A DNA stretch of 64,000 bases from Emmonsiellopsis sp. PD_33 (taxonomy: Eukaryota > Ascomycota > Eurotiomycetes > Onygenales > Ajellomycetaceae), in contig JANTQF010000007.1 in assembly GCA_032988165.1 (NCBI GenBank), positions 1 through 64,000 on the forward strand, given 5' to 3'. Positions 11,990 to 23,465 of the stretch are shown here, one piece after another (position 1 is the stretch's first letter; every line of letters begins with the position of its first letter). The notes under the pieces are model-generated. The model was not told the DNA's origin. It did not search any database and saw only the letters and a list, made by a program, of their open reading frames with translations. The translations under genes and the position numbers were made by a program.

Positions 11990-13967
11990 TTAGCAGATAA
12001 ACAAGCACCGCTCTTTGACCAACCGCGTCGCCGCCGACAACTGGCCCCGCCTCCTTCCTATCTTCGCATCTCCAACCTTCTCAACCATCTCCATCTCCAT
12101 GTCTATATCCGCCCAAATGGCATCATAAAGCATCGTCAACGTCTCTCTCGTCTTGGACGGGTATTCCTTCGTCAACTGGCAACTCTTCCTTCGAATCCTC
12201 ATACGATGATCAGGATCAATCGCCTCAAGCGCAGCTAAATACAGCGGTAACGATAAAGCCGAATCTGGCCCACAGCCAATCGGCAATGATTCCATCAGCT
12301 GTATTAGAACTATGAGAGCGGATTGTACGCGGCAAGAGTTGCGACGGTCGTGGAAGATGCGTCGCTGTAGGAGGAGGACCGCGCCCCAGTAGAAGCATTG
12401 TCCGACTATGTCTAGGTGTCGTTGCTTGTTCGGAAGCGAGGATTGGCCGGCAAGTGGGGTGATGTAGGTGCGGGCTGCTACATGGAGATCTGTTTGGAGT
12501 TCATGGGCTTGGGACATGACGACGGTATGCGGCATACCTGTAGCGTCGTCGGCGGAGAGATGGGAAATTCTGGCTAGGAGTGAGATGACCCAGTGGGGAC
12601 AGCCGGTTGTTTCTTGGAAGGTCGGGGAGGATTCTTCCCTGCCATCTGGTGTGCATTGTTGATTGATAAACCAGAAAGAAAGAGGGAGGAAAGGGCGGCG
12701 TTGCCAGAAGATGGAACTTAGGATATCGATGTACGTTATGCGTTGAACGAGAACTGTGCCGATAGGGCAGGTGGGTTTTCGTTGTTCGTAGCCGAGTTCT
12801 CGAAATAGGTTCCAAGCATAGTCTATATGAGTTTGCGCCCCTCTGCCGCCGCTGGCGATTTCGACAGTGATTTGGAGGAGGATGGTAGCTAGGATGTCCC
12901 GTCTGAGGGACTCGCAGTAGCTTGTTGTAGTGTCGGGGTTTGTGAGGTCGCTTATACTGTCGCGGAGAGTTGCTAGGGCTTGGGATTGGCGTTGAAGAGC
13001 CAGAGACATAGGTGCACCGCCTCGAAGGTGCATGTAGGTGGTGGAAATGGAAATTACCGTGCCCATTAACACTGGGGTAGACAGGGCTAGTATGGCAAGC
13101 TGTCGGTAGCCATTTTGACTGCTGTCGCATGCTGGGATTATCATTGACACGGACTGAAGGACTGTTAATTTTATTAGCGAGGAGGAGGTTTCAATTATGG
13201 GATCTGAATTCCATACAGTATGCGTACGCTGTACTCTCTTCGTTATTCGGAAATAGGAAAGAGAATATGTCCCCATGTAAGGAGTGGGTTAGTGTGTCCA
13301 CATTCGAAACGATTGTGGTATCCTCGACAGCATAATTTTCCACCTCACAGGCTGGGGGGTTCAGCTCTAGCCTTTTATCTGCATCCAATGGCTTTGCTCC
13401 CTGAAAAGTAATGACTTGCTGGTCAAATGCCAGGAAATCAGTTTGTGTTGCGATATTCCAATTGTGGTTAGATACTCCGTATGCCGCGTTTGCCCATGTA
13501 CGAAACATCTCTTTGTTGGACAAATTGTGGGAATATGACAACATTTCTAGATGCTGATTTCGAGGAAGAGAAGGAATAGGGGATGTTTGGTCCAGTCCCT
13601 TGCAGCTGCGAGGGGACGAGATTGAGGATGAAATATCTCGTCTAACTCGACTTTGATCAAGGCCAGGAGATCTATGTTGTCGAGGCCGGGTTTGAGCTGG
13701 GCGCCTGGACCGTCGGGGCCCATTCGCCCATCGAATATTGTGACGAACTGCACAGTCAATGTTGAGGCGAACGCATCTCCCGCACCGTGGACGAGCTTCG
13801 TCACATTTTCGATGCTGTTGTAGACATTGAGCACAGCCTAGAAAAATCGTGTCAGTATTGATTCCTATAGATAAGACCACTATCAATTAAAGACTTAAGA
13901 AGAGGTCAAAATGAGAGAAAGGGTTCAATATCTGACCTCCTCGAGATCGTTTCCCCTCCATAAACAT
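11990..13967 (-). CDS. Zn(II)2Cys6 transcription factor
   Basis: Exons 13967-13937, 13837-13217 and 13161-11990 encode 607 residues. The start ATG is in a 31-nt first exon that joins to give KRSRGGCAQC. The zinc cluster is complete at C12, C15, C22, C29, C32 and C39 with spacing C-x2-C-x6-C-x6-C-x2-C-x6-C (CAQC, CDEARPRC, CGRC). Basic residues precede it, as expected for DNA contact. A 55-nt intron joins AYAYF to LQSVSMIIP. The rest (AILALSTPVLMG, later helical repeats) resembles the C-terminal fungal transcription factor domain 2 region found after Zn2Cys6 domains. It is predicted to be nuclear. It probably regulates the convergent aminotransferase or other local genes, which is an inference from position only. 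Confidence 0.9.
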
Positions 13968-15153
13968 ACGCTGTTTAATAGTACTTTGCACGTCCAACAA
14001 CCCCACCGGGATATTGAATAGTAGACTGTGTAGCCTGTAGGCCCCAGGGTGGAGAGCACAGTACCGCTAAAGACATTCCCCCAGCTCTGATGACTCGTTG
14101 CGCTACTTTGGAGTGCTGTTGATCTTGGATTGAGGTTGGGTTTCTCGGGTTTAGCCGAATTTTCGGCTAATCCGTCCCGAAGCACCCGCTTCCGGCATCG
14201 GCCCCACTCGGCTAACCGATTTCTCTCCAAGAACTTCGGCTTCAATCCATACACAGATTGGTCCCACTCTGTGCCCAGACCCCAGGGGCCCATGATAACT
14301 TGGCGTAAGGTATGTTAGATCTCCTCATCTCCGTCGAAGCGATACGTTACTCCATAGGACACAATGAGATGCATAATTAAGATGTTTTGCTGAAACACTT
14401 TCTGCCTAGACAGGGTTGAAATATCGGTGCATGGATTGAGGAGCTGCAAGGAAGCAGCGTGGGGTTGGCTTAGAGCCCGCTTGGCCCTTGCGGCTGATAA
14501 CATACCTCTGGATTAGATGCATGGCTTCGTGGTCGTGCATAATTTGCCCTGGACATCTACGAGAGAGGCTGCGTACGTTTTAAATGGGACAACCTTTGGT
14601 ATTTGAGAGCTGCACATAAGAGTCTGCAGATGCTACATTAAATATGCTCTATGTATTCATTTGCTTCTAGTTCTGCAAGATGTGACTCTAGTACGAAGAA
14701 AGCAAGGAATCCATCCTCCTTCATAAGCCTCCTCGTATGTGGGTGCTCCAATGATCCAAACTGATGAGAAATAAACAGACCAGTATGCAGATATCATGTA
14801 GTTACCACAAGTTTAGAGCGGAGTGCCTTGTCCAAAATCAGATCAATAAAACACTCCATGCTAAATTCTATACATTAGCGCTATGCAGAATGTTCTGCCT
14901 TTCATCCAGTTCACACGACGTACAATAGGACCTCGGGAGCGATAGTAGTCAATAGAGATCATTGGAACCGGCTGCACCCCACCTACATCGCCCGCCCTTT
15001 AATTCATAAAAGCAATACAGCGACGGGCACAAGTATCACAATTCCGCAAACGTATCATATGTAAAAAATTTCGGTAGCAACTTGTCTACAGAGGTCCGTT
15101 CTAAAATTTCTAAAAAAAACCAAAACCAAAACTCGCCCACACAAATCGTTTAC
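13968..15153. other. Intergenic, no gene seen
   Basis: This lies upstream of the Zn2Cys6 gene and downstream of the acyl-CoA ligase. A 122-codon minus frame (13925-14293) spells CWTC near its end, which mimics a zinc cluster, but it does not splice into the real cluster with correct spacing. Confidence 0.55.
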
Positions 15154-17095
15154 TTACAACTTCGATCCCTTCTTATCTAACCCCAACTCCCTTTTCGCCC
15201 TCTCCCTCAGCTCCCTCCTCAACAACTTCCCAATCGCATTCTTCGGCAACTCATCCACAAACACCACCCCACCTCTAAGCTGCTTATATGGCGCCAGCCG
15301 ATCCTTCACGAAATCCTTAACACTCTGCTCACTAATACGCGCTGGATCGGCCACGACGTATGCGCGTGGGACCTCCGAGCCGGGATCGTCAGGGCTGGTG
15401 ACGCCGCAGACGGCGGCTTCTTTGATGTCTGGGTGCGTGAAGAGAAGATTCTCGAGCTCAGCGGGCGCGATTTGGAGGCCTTTGTATTTTAGGAGTTCCT
15501 GGATAGGGGTTAGTGTTTTTGGATATGTATGAGGGGAGATGGCTAGGGGACTGACCTTCTTCCGATCGACAACGTAGAATAGGCCGTTTTTGATAATACC
15601 GATGTCACCAGTGCAGAACCAGCCGTCGTGGAAAGCGTCCTTAGTCGCTTGGGGATTGTCGTAGTATCCCTCTGTCACCATGGGGGCGCGAACGAGTAGC
15701 TCGCCTGGTTGTCCGGTTTCGACGTCGTTGTAGTCGTCGTCGACCATCCTGGCGATTTCGGAAAATGTTAGCTCAATATTGAATAAATATTTATGAACGT
15801 CAATAGGTTAAGCACAGACCTCAATTCAACATTCGGCAAAACATGCCCAATACACCCCGTATAATCATCAACCCCCTTGGGCATCATCGTAACCGCCCCA
15901 GTCGTCTCACTCAGCCCCCACGTCTGCCCGATCACTGTATTACCAGTTCCAAGCTTCCTGCTCGCAGAGGTTTGAAGTTCTCCATCCATTGGCGCCGCTC
16001 CGGTGTTCGCATTTGCCAGCCATTTAAAATGGTCTGTCACGTCAGGAGATTTGGCGATGCGTAGGTAGATGGAGGGGACGGTGTAGAAGGAAGTAATTTC
16101 ATATTCCTTGATGAGTCTCAGCATCTTTTTCCATTCATATTTGCCCATCCATACCACGAGGCCGCCAGAGTAGAAAGGCCCAACTAGGTAGCCGAATAGG
16201 CCGGCTATGTGGCTAATTGGCAAATGGGCTAACGTGCGGAATTGGGGGAGCTCTTGTCCGGCGGCGATCTGCTTTGCAGCCCATTGCCGACCGGAGAGGG
16301 TCATTATGTAGACTTCTGAGACGATGTTCAGGTGTGAGAGCATAACACCTATATTATTTTTTAGTTCTGCTTGGAATACTCTTAGACCTGCTAGAAACCA
16401 TACCTTTCGGCAAACCCGTTGTACCCGATGACCATAAAATCACCACAAGAGACCTCTTCAACGCTTCCGGATCCGTAATCCGCTGCCAGGTCAACCTCTC
16501 CTCTGAAATAACATTAATATTGCCTTCAAGAGATGATAGGCTATATTTCGGATATGACTCCAAAACCAACACCCGGTCTAGCGGTAGATTACACTGCTTG
16601 GCCGCCTGTGCAGTAAGCTCTTTCATCTCCTTCCCACAGATAACCAAGCGACTCTTGCCAATTGTAATCTGTCTCGCTAGCTCGGTGACAGTCGACGAAG
16701 GGCTGGCGGCAGAGTATACTCCGCCTGCGCCAATGGTGCCATAGAACGCGGCAGCAACCAAAGGCTGCCCATAGCTGATGACGGTCACGACATCTTTGTT
16801 TGGCCCGTTTGCGCCAATGCCGTAGTTTGTTCGGAGGCCGTGAGCGACACGTTCGGAAAGGTCACGGAGACCGTTCTTGGTAATTATTTTGTAGGGATGG
16901 TCTGCGTCGAGGTGTAGGAGGGTGTCGTCTACGGCAGGGCAATATTCAGATTCTTTATAGTTGTTAGTATTAATCACAATATATGGGGGGTATCTTAAGA
17001 GGTATGACGGTACCGAATAAGAGGGTCATCAAGTCTAGCTTGGGCACGTCCACGAACTTTTGAGGGCCCGCATGGTAATAGATTTTCTCCGCCAT
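15154..17095 (-). CDS. Peroxisomal acyl-CoA synthetase / 4-coumarate-CoA ligase-like enzyme
   Basis: Exons 17095-17014, 16952-16404, 16348-15820, 15748-15556 and 15498-15154 give 565 residues. It is an ANL-superfamily enzyme: ATP-dependent adenylation of a carboxylic acid, then thioesterification to CoA. The AMP-binding P-loop WSSGTTGLPKG is split by intron 2 (near residue 210). GQTWGLSETTG, the hinge region GWFCTGDIG with VVDRKK, YKGLQIAPAELE, and the C-terminal catalytic lysine motif LPKNAIGK are all present. The protein ends in KKGSKL, a textbook PTS1, so import into peroxisomes is expected. Candidate substrates are fatty or arylpropenoic acids and cannot be separated from sequence. It lies alone, tail toward the regulator gene on the same strand and head toward FEN1's 3' end. 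Confidence 0.94.
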
Positions 17096-17975
17096 CGTAG
17101 AATGCGGGGAAATTGGAAGCTCCTGCGCCACTAACAATTGCAAACAAGAGATAAGTAGGAAAAATAGAGCTCTATGAATGCTCTGGGGAAGTAAATGAAG
17201 CAAGTGTAATTCAACGATGTTAGCACCAAAGGCTCTCTTGCAGTCTGGGAGTACCACCAGAGCTTATGTATTGTGATACCCCCCATAATCGGCCAATGAA
17301 CTAACCCAGATCGGTGATGGATGTGTGCATTAGAAATGCAGGCTTGGCCTCGTACCCGAGGTTGGATCTGCCAAAGGCGGAAAAAATCCCCCCAAACGGC
17401 CCCCTCACTCCTCGCTTGGTGAGCTCATTGTTCCTTGAAGCTAAAAGCTGCATGCATCAAGAACCAAGCCCCGTCGGTCTGTTCTGTTTGAGCTCGGCTA
17501 TGGCATGCCTTAGTGTTGGCTCCATCGAACCGAGGATAGGTTAGCTATCTGGAGCTTGAAAGCGTGAGCCATGACTTGGAGAACAATTGGCCGGCCGTAA
17601 GGCGCCAACTGAGCGCATAATGATTGAGTTGTTCGCCATGTATTTGGAGGGAATGATGTGATGTTCCAATGCCGGGTGGGGATAGTCGGACGAGGCTGGC
17701 CGTTTGCGGGGAAGTGCCAAGGCTGCACTGGCTGGAGCGAGAGCCGAGCGGAATCTTGATAGATCGAGTTAATTGTTTCGTCAGATTTCAAGGAGCATTC
17801 CTGACACTTTGATATTCGACATTGGATATTACATGACCCATTTGACCGCCTGAATAAATAATATTATAACCCAAATGGGCTTTGACTCTCATGAACGCCG
17901 TAAAGACTCCGCTATGCTACATATCCCACACATATACATCTCAGCAACGAAAAAAAAAACCGGGAGAATCACTCA
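17096..17975. other. Intergenic, promoter of the acyl-CoA ligase
   Basis: This is 880 bp with no supported gene. The left end is the ligase upstream region and the right end is the FEN1 3' flank. A GGCC-containing stretch near 17590 and AT-rich sequence near 17850 are the only visible texture. Confidence 0.55.
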
Positions 17976-19505
17976 TCAGGTAGTTCCTCGGGGCTTGGAC
18001 TTAGCCTCCTTTTTCGCCTTGGCCTCTTCTTTCTTTTTCTTTTTCTGAGCCTCCAACTTTTCCTCGTGTTTCCGTTTCAAACTGGCCTTCTCCGCTTCCG
18101 TCTTTGCAACGGGCTTGAAAAAGCCTTCCAGTCGTGATTGCTGTGCCGTTTTCAAATTCTTTGTCAAGCGCGCTGCTGCATTGCGTACCCGATCTTCGCT
18201 GAATCCCTTCTCTTCGACGAGGAATTTAACCAGGCCCTCAACATCTGGCGCCTCCCATTTGAAGTCGCAGTCCGGGTGGTCCGCCTGGCGGACGTCAGGT
18301 TGGAAAAACAGATCGCGAGCATCTTTGTATGGCCAGTCCTCCGGGATAACGTATTTTTTCTTCGAGTCGGATTCGATGGCTTCGACCACTTTTTCTAGCG
18401 AGCCGTGGTCCCGAATAAGTTTTAAGGCGGTGTTGGGCCCAACTTTCGGGATGGGATCGAGATAATCACAGCCAAGCAGGATGCAAAGGTCGACAAACTG
18501 AGGAGAGTAAAATTTTAGTAACGATAGTTTAGCATGCCCCTGGAATGAACTCACCTGTTTTCGGTCCATATCAAGACCCTCCAGAACTCGGTCCAAATGA
18601 ATCTCCAGAATTGGTTCTTTGCGCTGCTCGCTGAACGTAAGATGTCGTAGTAAAATAGGAGAATCGAAACACAACGTATCCATATCCTCTGACGCGGCCG
18701 CATACACCTTCCCGGCTCTGGCAAGAACAGCACATTGTGCTTCAGCCTCAGTGGGCGCATCGATGTAGGGCACACCCATGAGCTTCAGCAATTTTTTGCA
18801 TTCCGCATTATGTTCGCGCGTGACTCTGACCGTACGTCTAGAGAATTTTTCCACGTCTTCTGCCGTACCAATTTCCTTGGCTTCCTCGTGGGCTTCCGTA
18901 GCTTCAGACTTTCGGGCAAACCGTTTGGCCAGTTCGCCTGACTTGAGTTTTGGAGGGGCACCGTCAAACACGTAGACGGGTTTTATGCCGTTATCAACGA
19001 TTCGGAGTGTGCGATAGAACATGCCCATTAGATGAGAGGTAGTTTCGCCGGTTTCGTTCATGAGTTGTTGGCCATCGGAGCGGACAGCGATGAGGAAACT
19101 GTAAATGCTCATGGAGCTGTATTTGGGATATTAGTTATATATTCACGGATTGCGCCCAGACGTTTCGTTTTCGAATAAGAAGGGACCACATACGCATCCT
19201 GGATTTGTGAAGAGTCAGCACATCTGATATTGGTAACGTGGAACGATAGGGGCAAGAAGGCCTTCCTCGGTGAGATATAAAAGCTAAAATACGTACAATT
19301 GCAACTTTCCGGCCGAAGTGGTTCTTAATCTCTCCCGTCTTAACAGCATCGGGCGCATTCTCCTGGATAATTTGGTATAGGTCTGCAAAAGGAATTTAAG
19401 ATCGATTAGAAGAATTCGCGCATCGCATATATAATAGTCCGTCATATTCGCGTTCCAATATAAATTAAAAAGGATTGGAGGACACAACGCACGTTTGATA
19501 CCCAT
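17976..19505 (-). CDS. rad27: Flap endonuclease 1
   Basis: This is the structure-specific 5' flap nuclease for Okazaki fragment maturation and long-patch base excision repair. Exons 19505-19493, 19382-19297, 19198-19194, 19116-18555 and 18497-17976 give exactly 395 residues, the usual length in related fungi. The start MGIKHLYQII is needed for catalysis. Metal-binding residues are present: D34 in VAIDASMS, D in YVFDGAPP, the glutamates of EAEAQC, SEDMDTL and GCDYLDPIPKVG. A PCNA-binding PIP box (QSRLEGFF) and a Lys-rich nuclear-localisation tail close the protein. Exon 3 is a 5-nt micro-exon (GATGC) encoding Asp34 and part of Ala35; skipping it would shift the frame and remove a catalytic residue. 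Confidence 0.97.
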
Positions 19506-20436
19506 TTTTGATTGCGCCCTTCGGTGCGGGCGTGACAGGCTTTGGTGTTAGAGCCGGTACTGTTGGGGGGAGCGGCAATTATAATGGGATTTCCTTCCCA
19601 GTGATTTCTGGTAGCGGACAACAGTATAGGGCGAGGGAGGAGGGAAGTGGAATTCAAAGAAGAAGAGAAAAGATGTTGAACGAACACCAAGTCTCCAATG
19701 TCGTCGAAGTCGCGACTTCGCGAGCGCGTCTGAATCCACGTGACGCGTGATGTAATATTGCCGAATACAGTTTAGCTTAGTATTTACGCGCTACTACAAA
19801 TTGGCTGCTACGGTCACCTGACACCCTAGCCCTAACTCACGATGGATCTTTCTCCCTTCACGGAAATTTAACAGATGAAATGTTTCTCTCGTCAACCAGT
19901 CTCAATATTAACTTTTCTACTGACAACAGAATACAGAGGCACGGCTGATTCCAAATGTCATTATTCATCCCCAAAGTTTTGCATCCCGTACTATACAGGG
20001 GTTGGACGTAAAATCATGCGGAAATCTAGGTCGCACGCATGGAACAAGAAACCTAGAACACACCATGTCCCCTCTTGTTCCTGCAGCTGGGACTTGACGT
20101 TCATAGTAGGAACATATTTGATCCCTTCATTTATCTTGCTTGCCTCCGAATATCTCTGCTTAAACTGCAGCAGGGGAGAGACGGCGGGGAAGACAGATGT
20201 GGCATGCTCCTATCTGGCTGTGGGGGTTGTGGGGAGGCTCGGCACTGCCATGTCATGACTTACCGCGCATTGCCATCCATGTTGAGAGACCTAATTTTAC
20301 CAATCTAGAGCTGCAACCGGCCCTGACAAGATTGATAAATTGCTAAGAAGAGCCTCCTGACTATCCATGGTAACAATATTTTAAAGGACTTGATCCCATA
20401 CACTCCCCGCACAATTCAATCAACATCCTTGGAAGT
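19506..20436. other. Intergenic, divergent promoters of FEN1 and the DUF3500 gene
   Basis: The starts of the two genes point away from each other across about 930 bp. The FEN1-proximal half includes tcacgtgacgcg-type sequence near 19735-19748, which contains ACGCG, the core of MluI cell-cycle boxes often seen upstream of replication genes. That regulatory reading is an inference. No gene is supported. Confidence 0.5.
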
Positions 20437-21779
20437 ATGTCAACCCCCACCTCCAAGACGAAGTCAGCGGAGTTCCGCCAATACCTACCGGATCTCAGCA
20501 TCCCTCGTTTTCAAACTGCGAAAGATCAAGATGCATGTTCCTACGCAGCTATGTTTAAAGAGACTAAAAATCCGCCGTGGCTTTATAACCTGACCAAAGT
20601 TTGGGAGCAGTTATACGAGGAACCATTTAAGGGCATTACATCTGATGGTGCGTCCTTTATCATCCGACACAAGATACGCTCTAACGGTCCATGGCTGACT
20701 GATTTTTATGTATAGGAGTGGTAATACCGGGCTTATTCCATCCGCAGGATGAAGGAATTGATATCGACCAAATTGTCAACGCCATTAACAAAGTGACGGG
20801 AATGGTTTCACCAGAACAGCTAAAGAAGCTGACCTACCCAGTCAATGCGAAGGAATGGCGTGCATGGTCGAATCCCGAATTCCTCCTACGGCCCTTTGGA
20901 CTTCGTCTCGATGAACTCAGTGACGAAATTGCCACTGCGATTCTGGGGGTTCTAGAAGCTAGCCTTTCCCCTGAAGGCTATACCAAGGCTGTCTCCGCCA
21001 TGCGAATAAACCACTTCCTGGGTGAACTCTGCAATATGCCTCGGATTATGAACAAATACTCCTATAACTTCCTCCTCTTCGGCACGCCGTCCACTGTTGA
21101 ACCCTGGGGCTGGTCATTGTACGGGCATCATCTCTGTTTTAGCGTATTTCTAAAGGGCAAACAAATCGTTGTATCGCCCACCTTCATCGGCGCGGAGCCC
21201 AACATTATTGACGAAGGCGAATTTGCTGGTACTGAGATTTGCCATACGGAGGGGATCTTGGGATTGCAATTGATGCAAAGCTTACCTGACGTTCTCAAGG
21301 AGAAGGCGCAAATTTTCAAGCTGATGCATGACCCCGGCATGCAACTGACGGGAGACCTTAAAACCGACCGATGGAATCAAGACGATCAACGAAACCTCTG
21401 CAGCGCATTTCGAGACAACCGCATCATTCCTTATGAAGGCATTCGCGTATCTGAATTCACGACACAGCAGCAGCAATTAGTTCTGGATATTGCGGAACAG
21501 TTCTTACTCTACCTACCCGAGAAATCGCGGGCGCTTAAAAAAGCACTGATCCGGGAATACTTCAACGAGACGTTTTTCTGCTGGATTGGATCCTATGGAA
21601 GTGAGGATCCGTATTATTTCAGAATTCAGAGCCCCGTTGTTATCTTTGAGTTTGATCATCATTCTGGCGTGTTCTTGACGAATAAGGAGCCTGCCAAGTT
21701 TCATATCCATACGGTTGTTCGAACGCCGAATGGGGGTGACTATGGGTGCGCACTTAGAACTGCTGAAGAGATGTTATAA
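20437..21779 (+). CDS. DUF3500 family protein
   Basis: Exons 20437-20647 and 20716-21779 encode 424 residues. The family hallmark is clear: LFGTPSTVEPWGWSLYGHH followed by the VSPTFIGAEP stretch, then a helix-rich segment and a C-terminal His-rich part (FEFDHHSGVF, KFHIHTVVRTPNGGDYG). DUF3500 has no established biochemical function. The conserved His/Asp/Glu residues hint at metal or substrate chemistry, which is an inference. No signal peptide is seen, unlike many bacterial members. It is followed by the small-protein/monooxygenase divergent pair, so it may belong to the same pathway. The single 68-nt intron splits a Gly codon. Confidence 0.88.
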
Positions 21780-22461
21780 TTGTGTTGTGGCATATTAGAT
21801 TGATGTCGGATATCTCTTGTTGAAGTGGTATGAATGAGTTTGTTTCTACCTGGTTTAATTTAATTTCAATACTTACTAGTAAGTATCAACCAAAACTGGA
21901 TCCTAGAAACCCTAAGAGTCGATAATTTAGTAAGGATTTTTAATCGCTATGCAATGGAAAGGACTATAAACATTTGAATGTCACTTGTAATGCAGTTGGT
22001 CTTTAAATTTGGTGATTAGGGCTCCCTACAACGAACTTATCTCCTCCTCTAAGGATCTCTTTGAGATCTTTCCCCACGCTCAAGGAACTCCGGTAAGAAC
22101 AACGGTAGTTAATATAGCCCGATGTTTTAAATGATAATCTGAGAGATATCGTCTTTCCACGACTTCTCCCCACGCCGCCCTACAAGTCATTTGCCCCTCT
22201 TCCCCACAGCCTTGCTCCACCTCCAAGTACTCTGCGAATTCAGCATCTGAAATGTGAGGAGACAGACGCCCACGGATTGTAAAGACCTTTACAATGAAGA
22301 TAATGGGTTGCTTAGTTCTAAAAATCAATGCTAAAGGCAACCAAAACTGCAAACTATGCAAGCAGAAAAGGTAGAAATATTCTTAGAGTATCGAAAATAC
22401 TCTCGAATAATAGCACCGGCTGATTCAATACTTCTTCATGAACTGGTATAATGACCTTTCC
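21780..22461. other. Intergenic between convergent genes
   Basis: This AT-rich 680 bp lies between the DUF3500 stop and the stop of the small-protein gene. A 93-codon minus frame (22080-22361) is not supported by any motif. Confidence 0.55.
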
Positions 22462-23022
22462 CTAACTCTCCAAAAGCGACGGTATCTTCTCCATCAAATG
22501 TTCAACAATTGCATCGGGACCCCTTTCCACCTGTAGACCGTTTGGGATTGCGTGTGTCTTTAGGCCGGGAATGATGGATTTCGCAATCGATTGTATCTGC
22601 GCCGCTTCTTCGGCCGTCCACATTGAAGCGCAGCACTAATTAATCATAGAAGGAATTCAAATTCAGTCAGTTATTCGGATATACATGCTAAAAGCAGTGT
22701 ACCTAGAACTCCTGGGGCCTATTTTTAAATAGTCAAGCGAATGCACTTACCAACAGATCAGGCTGAATCTCTGTAACTTTAGGGGCCACCTCGTCGATTT
22801 CTGATTCTGCTATTAGCTATTGTTTCCTAGTCTGAGGGGAAGTAGAAAAGACAATCGAATGCGCTGAGAGAAACACCACTTACTTTCGCAGTTCTCCGCG
22901 TGGATGATCGTATATTTCCCACTCAATGCTTCAGTTACACGACCTATAAGCCGATAAGCTCGCTCCGGTGCCGTGTTCACCGTGACGAGTTTAAAAGGGC
23001 CTTTCACTTCGCTTTGAGCCAT
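22462..23022 (-). CDS. Small conserved alpha/beta protein of unknown function
   Basis: Exons 23022-22884, 22806-22751 and 22635-22462 give 122 residues; an alternative ATG at 23058 adds 12. The protein begins MAQSEVKGPFKLVTVNT, continues with APERAYRLIGRV, YTIIHAENCE, VTEIQPDLL, CCASMWTAEEA, and ends EHLMEKIPSLLES. The alternation of hydrophobic strands (KLVTVNT, YTIIHA, DLLCCAS, LKTHAI) and helices suggests a compact receiver-like alpha/beta fold. I do not recognise a named family. It looks real because three exons splice in frame with good consensus and codon content is protein-like. It shares a 443-bp divergent promoter with the FAD monooxygenase, which suggests co-expression and perhaps an accessory role to that enzyme. 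Confidence 0.75.
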
Positions 23023-23465
23023 TGCAGTAGTAGGGTCACAGGTGGGTTGTTTGCTCAAATCTTGTTATGATAGTGTTCTACTATCCCAAAGCCAACGGAT
23101 GGAAAGGAATCGAAGAAACTTTGGCCTTCTCTTCTTTCTTTTTCTTGAATAACTTAGAATATCCTCTCTTTATCTCCTTGGTTCTGGACTCCCCACAATC
23201 CCTGCCAGGCGTGGGGAGGGGTATTTATCATCTTGCCCCAACCCCCGCATATCCCAGCCGAATGTTATATCCGACAAATCGAATGACGCACGGTAATTTT
23301 CCAGCTACGGCAGTGCCGATGCTTTATGTGAATTGCGAAATGACCGGGGAGTGCGTTTCGAGCATTAGGAATTTATTTCCGCAACCTTGATCCTCAGACT
23401 GCATTTCTGGTTTGACATTTGTGAATGAGAACGACGCAGCTATTTCTTTCGATCGCTTGAACAAT
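23023..23465. promoter_or_regulatory. Shared divergent promoter (443 bp)
   Basis: This lies between the start codons of the small protein (minus) and the FAD monooxygenase (plus). It contains a short unsupported 107-codon plus frame. Near 23200-23220 there is a ggcgtggggag stretch, and C-rich tracts near 23180-23190 could bind zinc-finger regulators; specific sites cannot be assigned. Confidence 0.5.

Noticed and set aside
13925..14293. Open frame with CWTC that looks like part of a zinc cluster
   Set aside because: Joining it to the downstream exon gives wrong Cys spacing, while the exon at 13837 has a full six-Cys cluster and a better upstream start at 13967.
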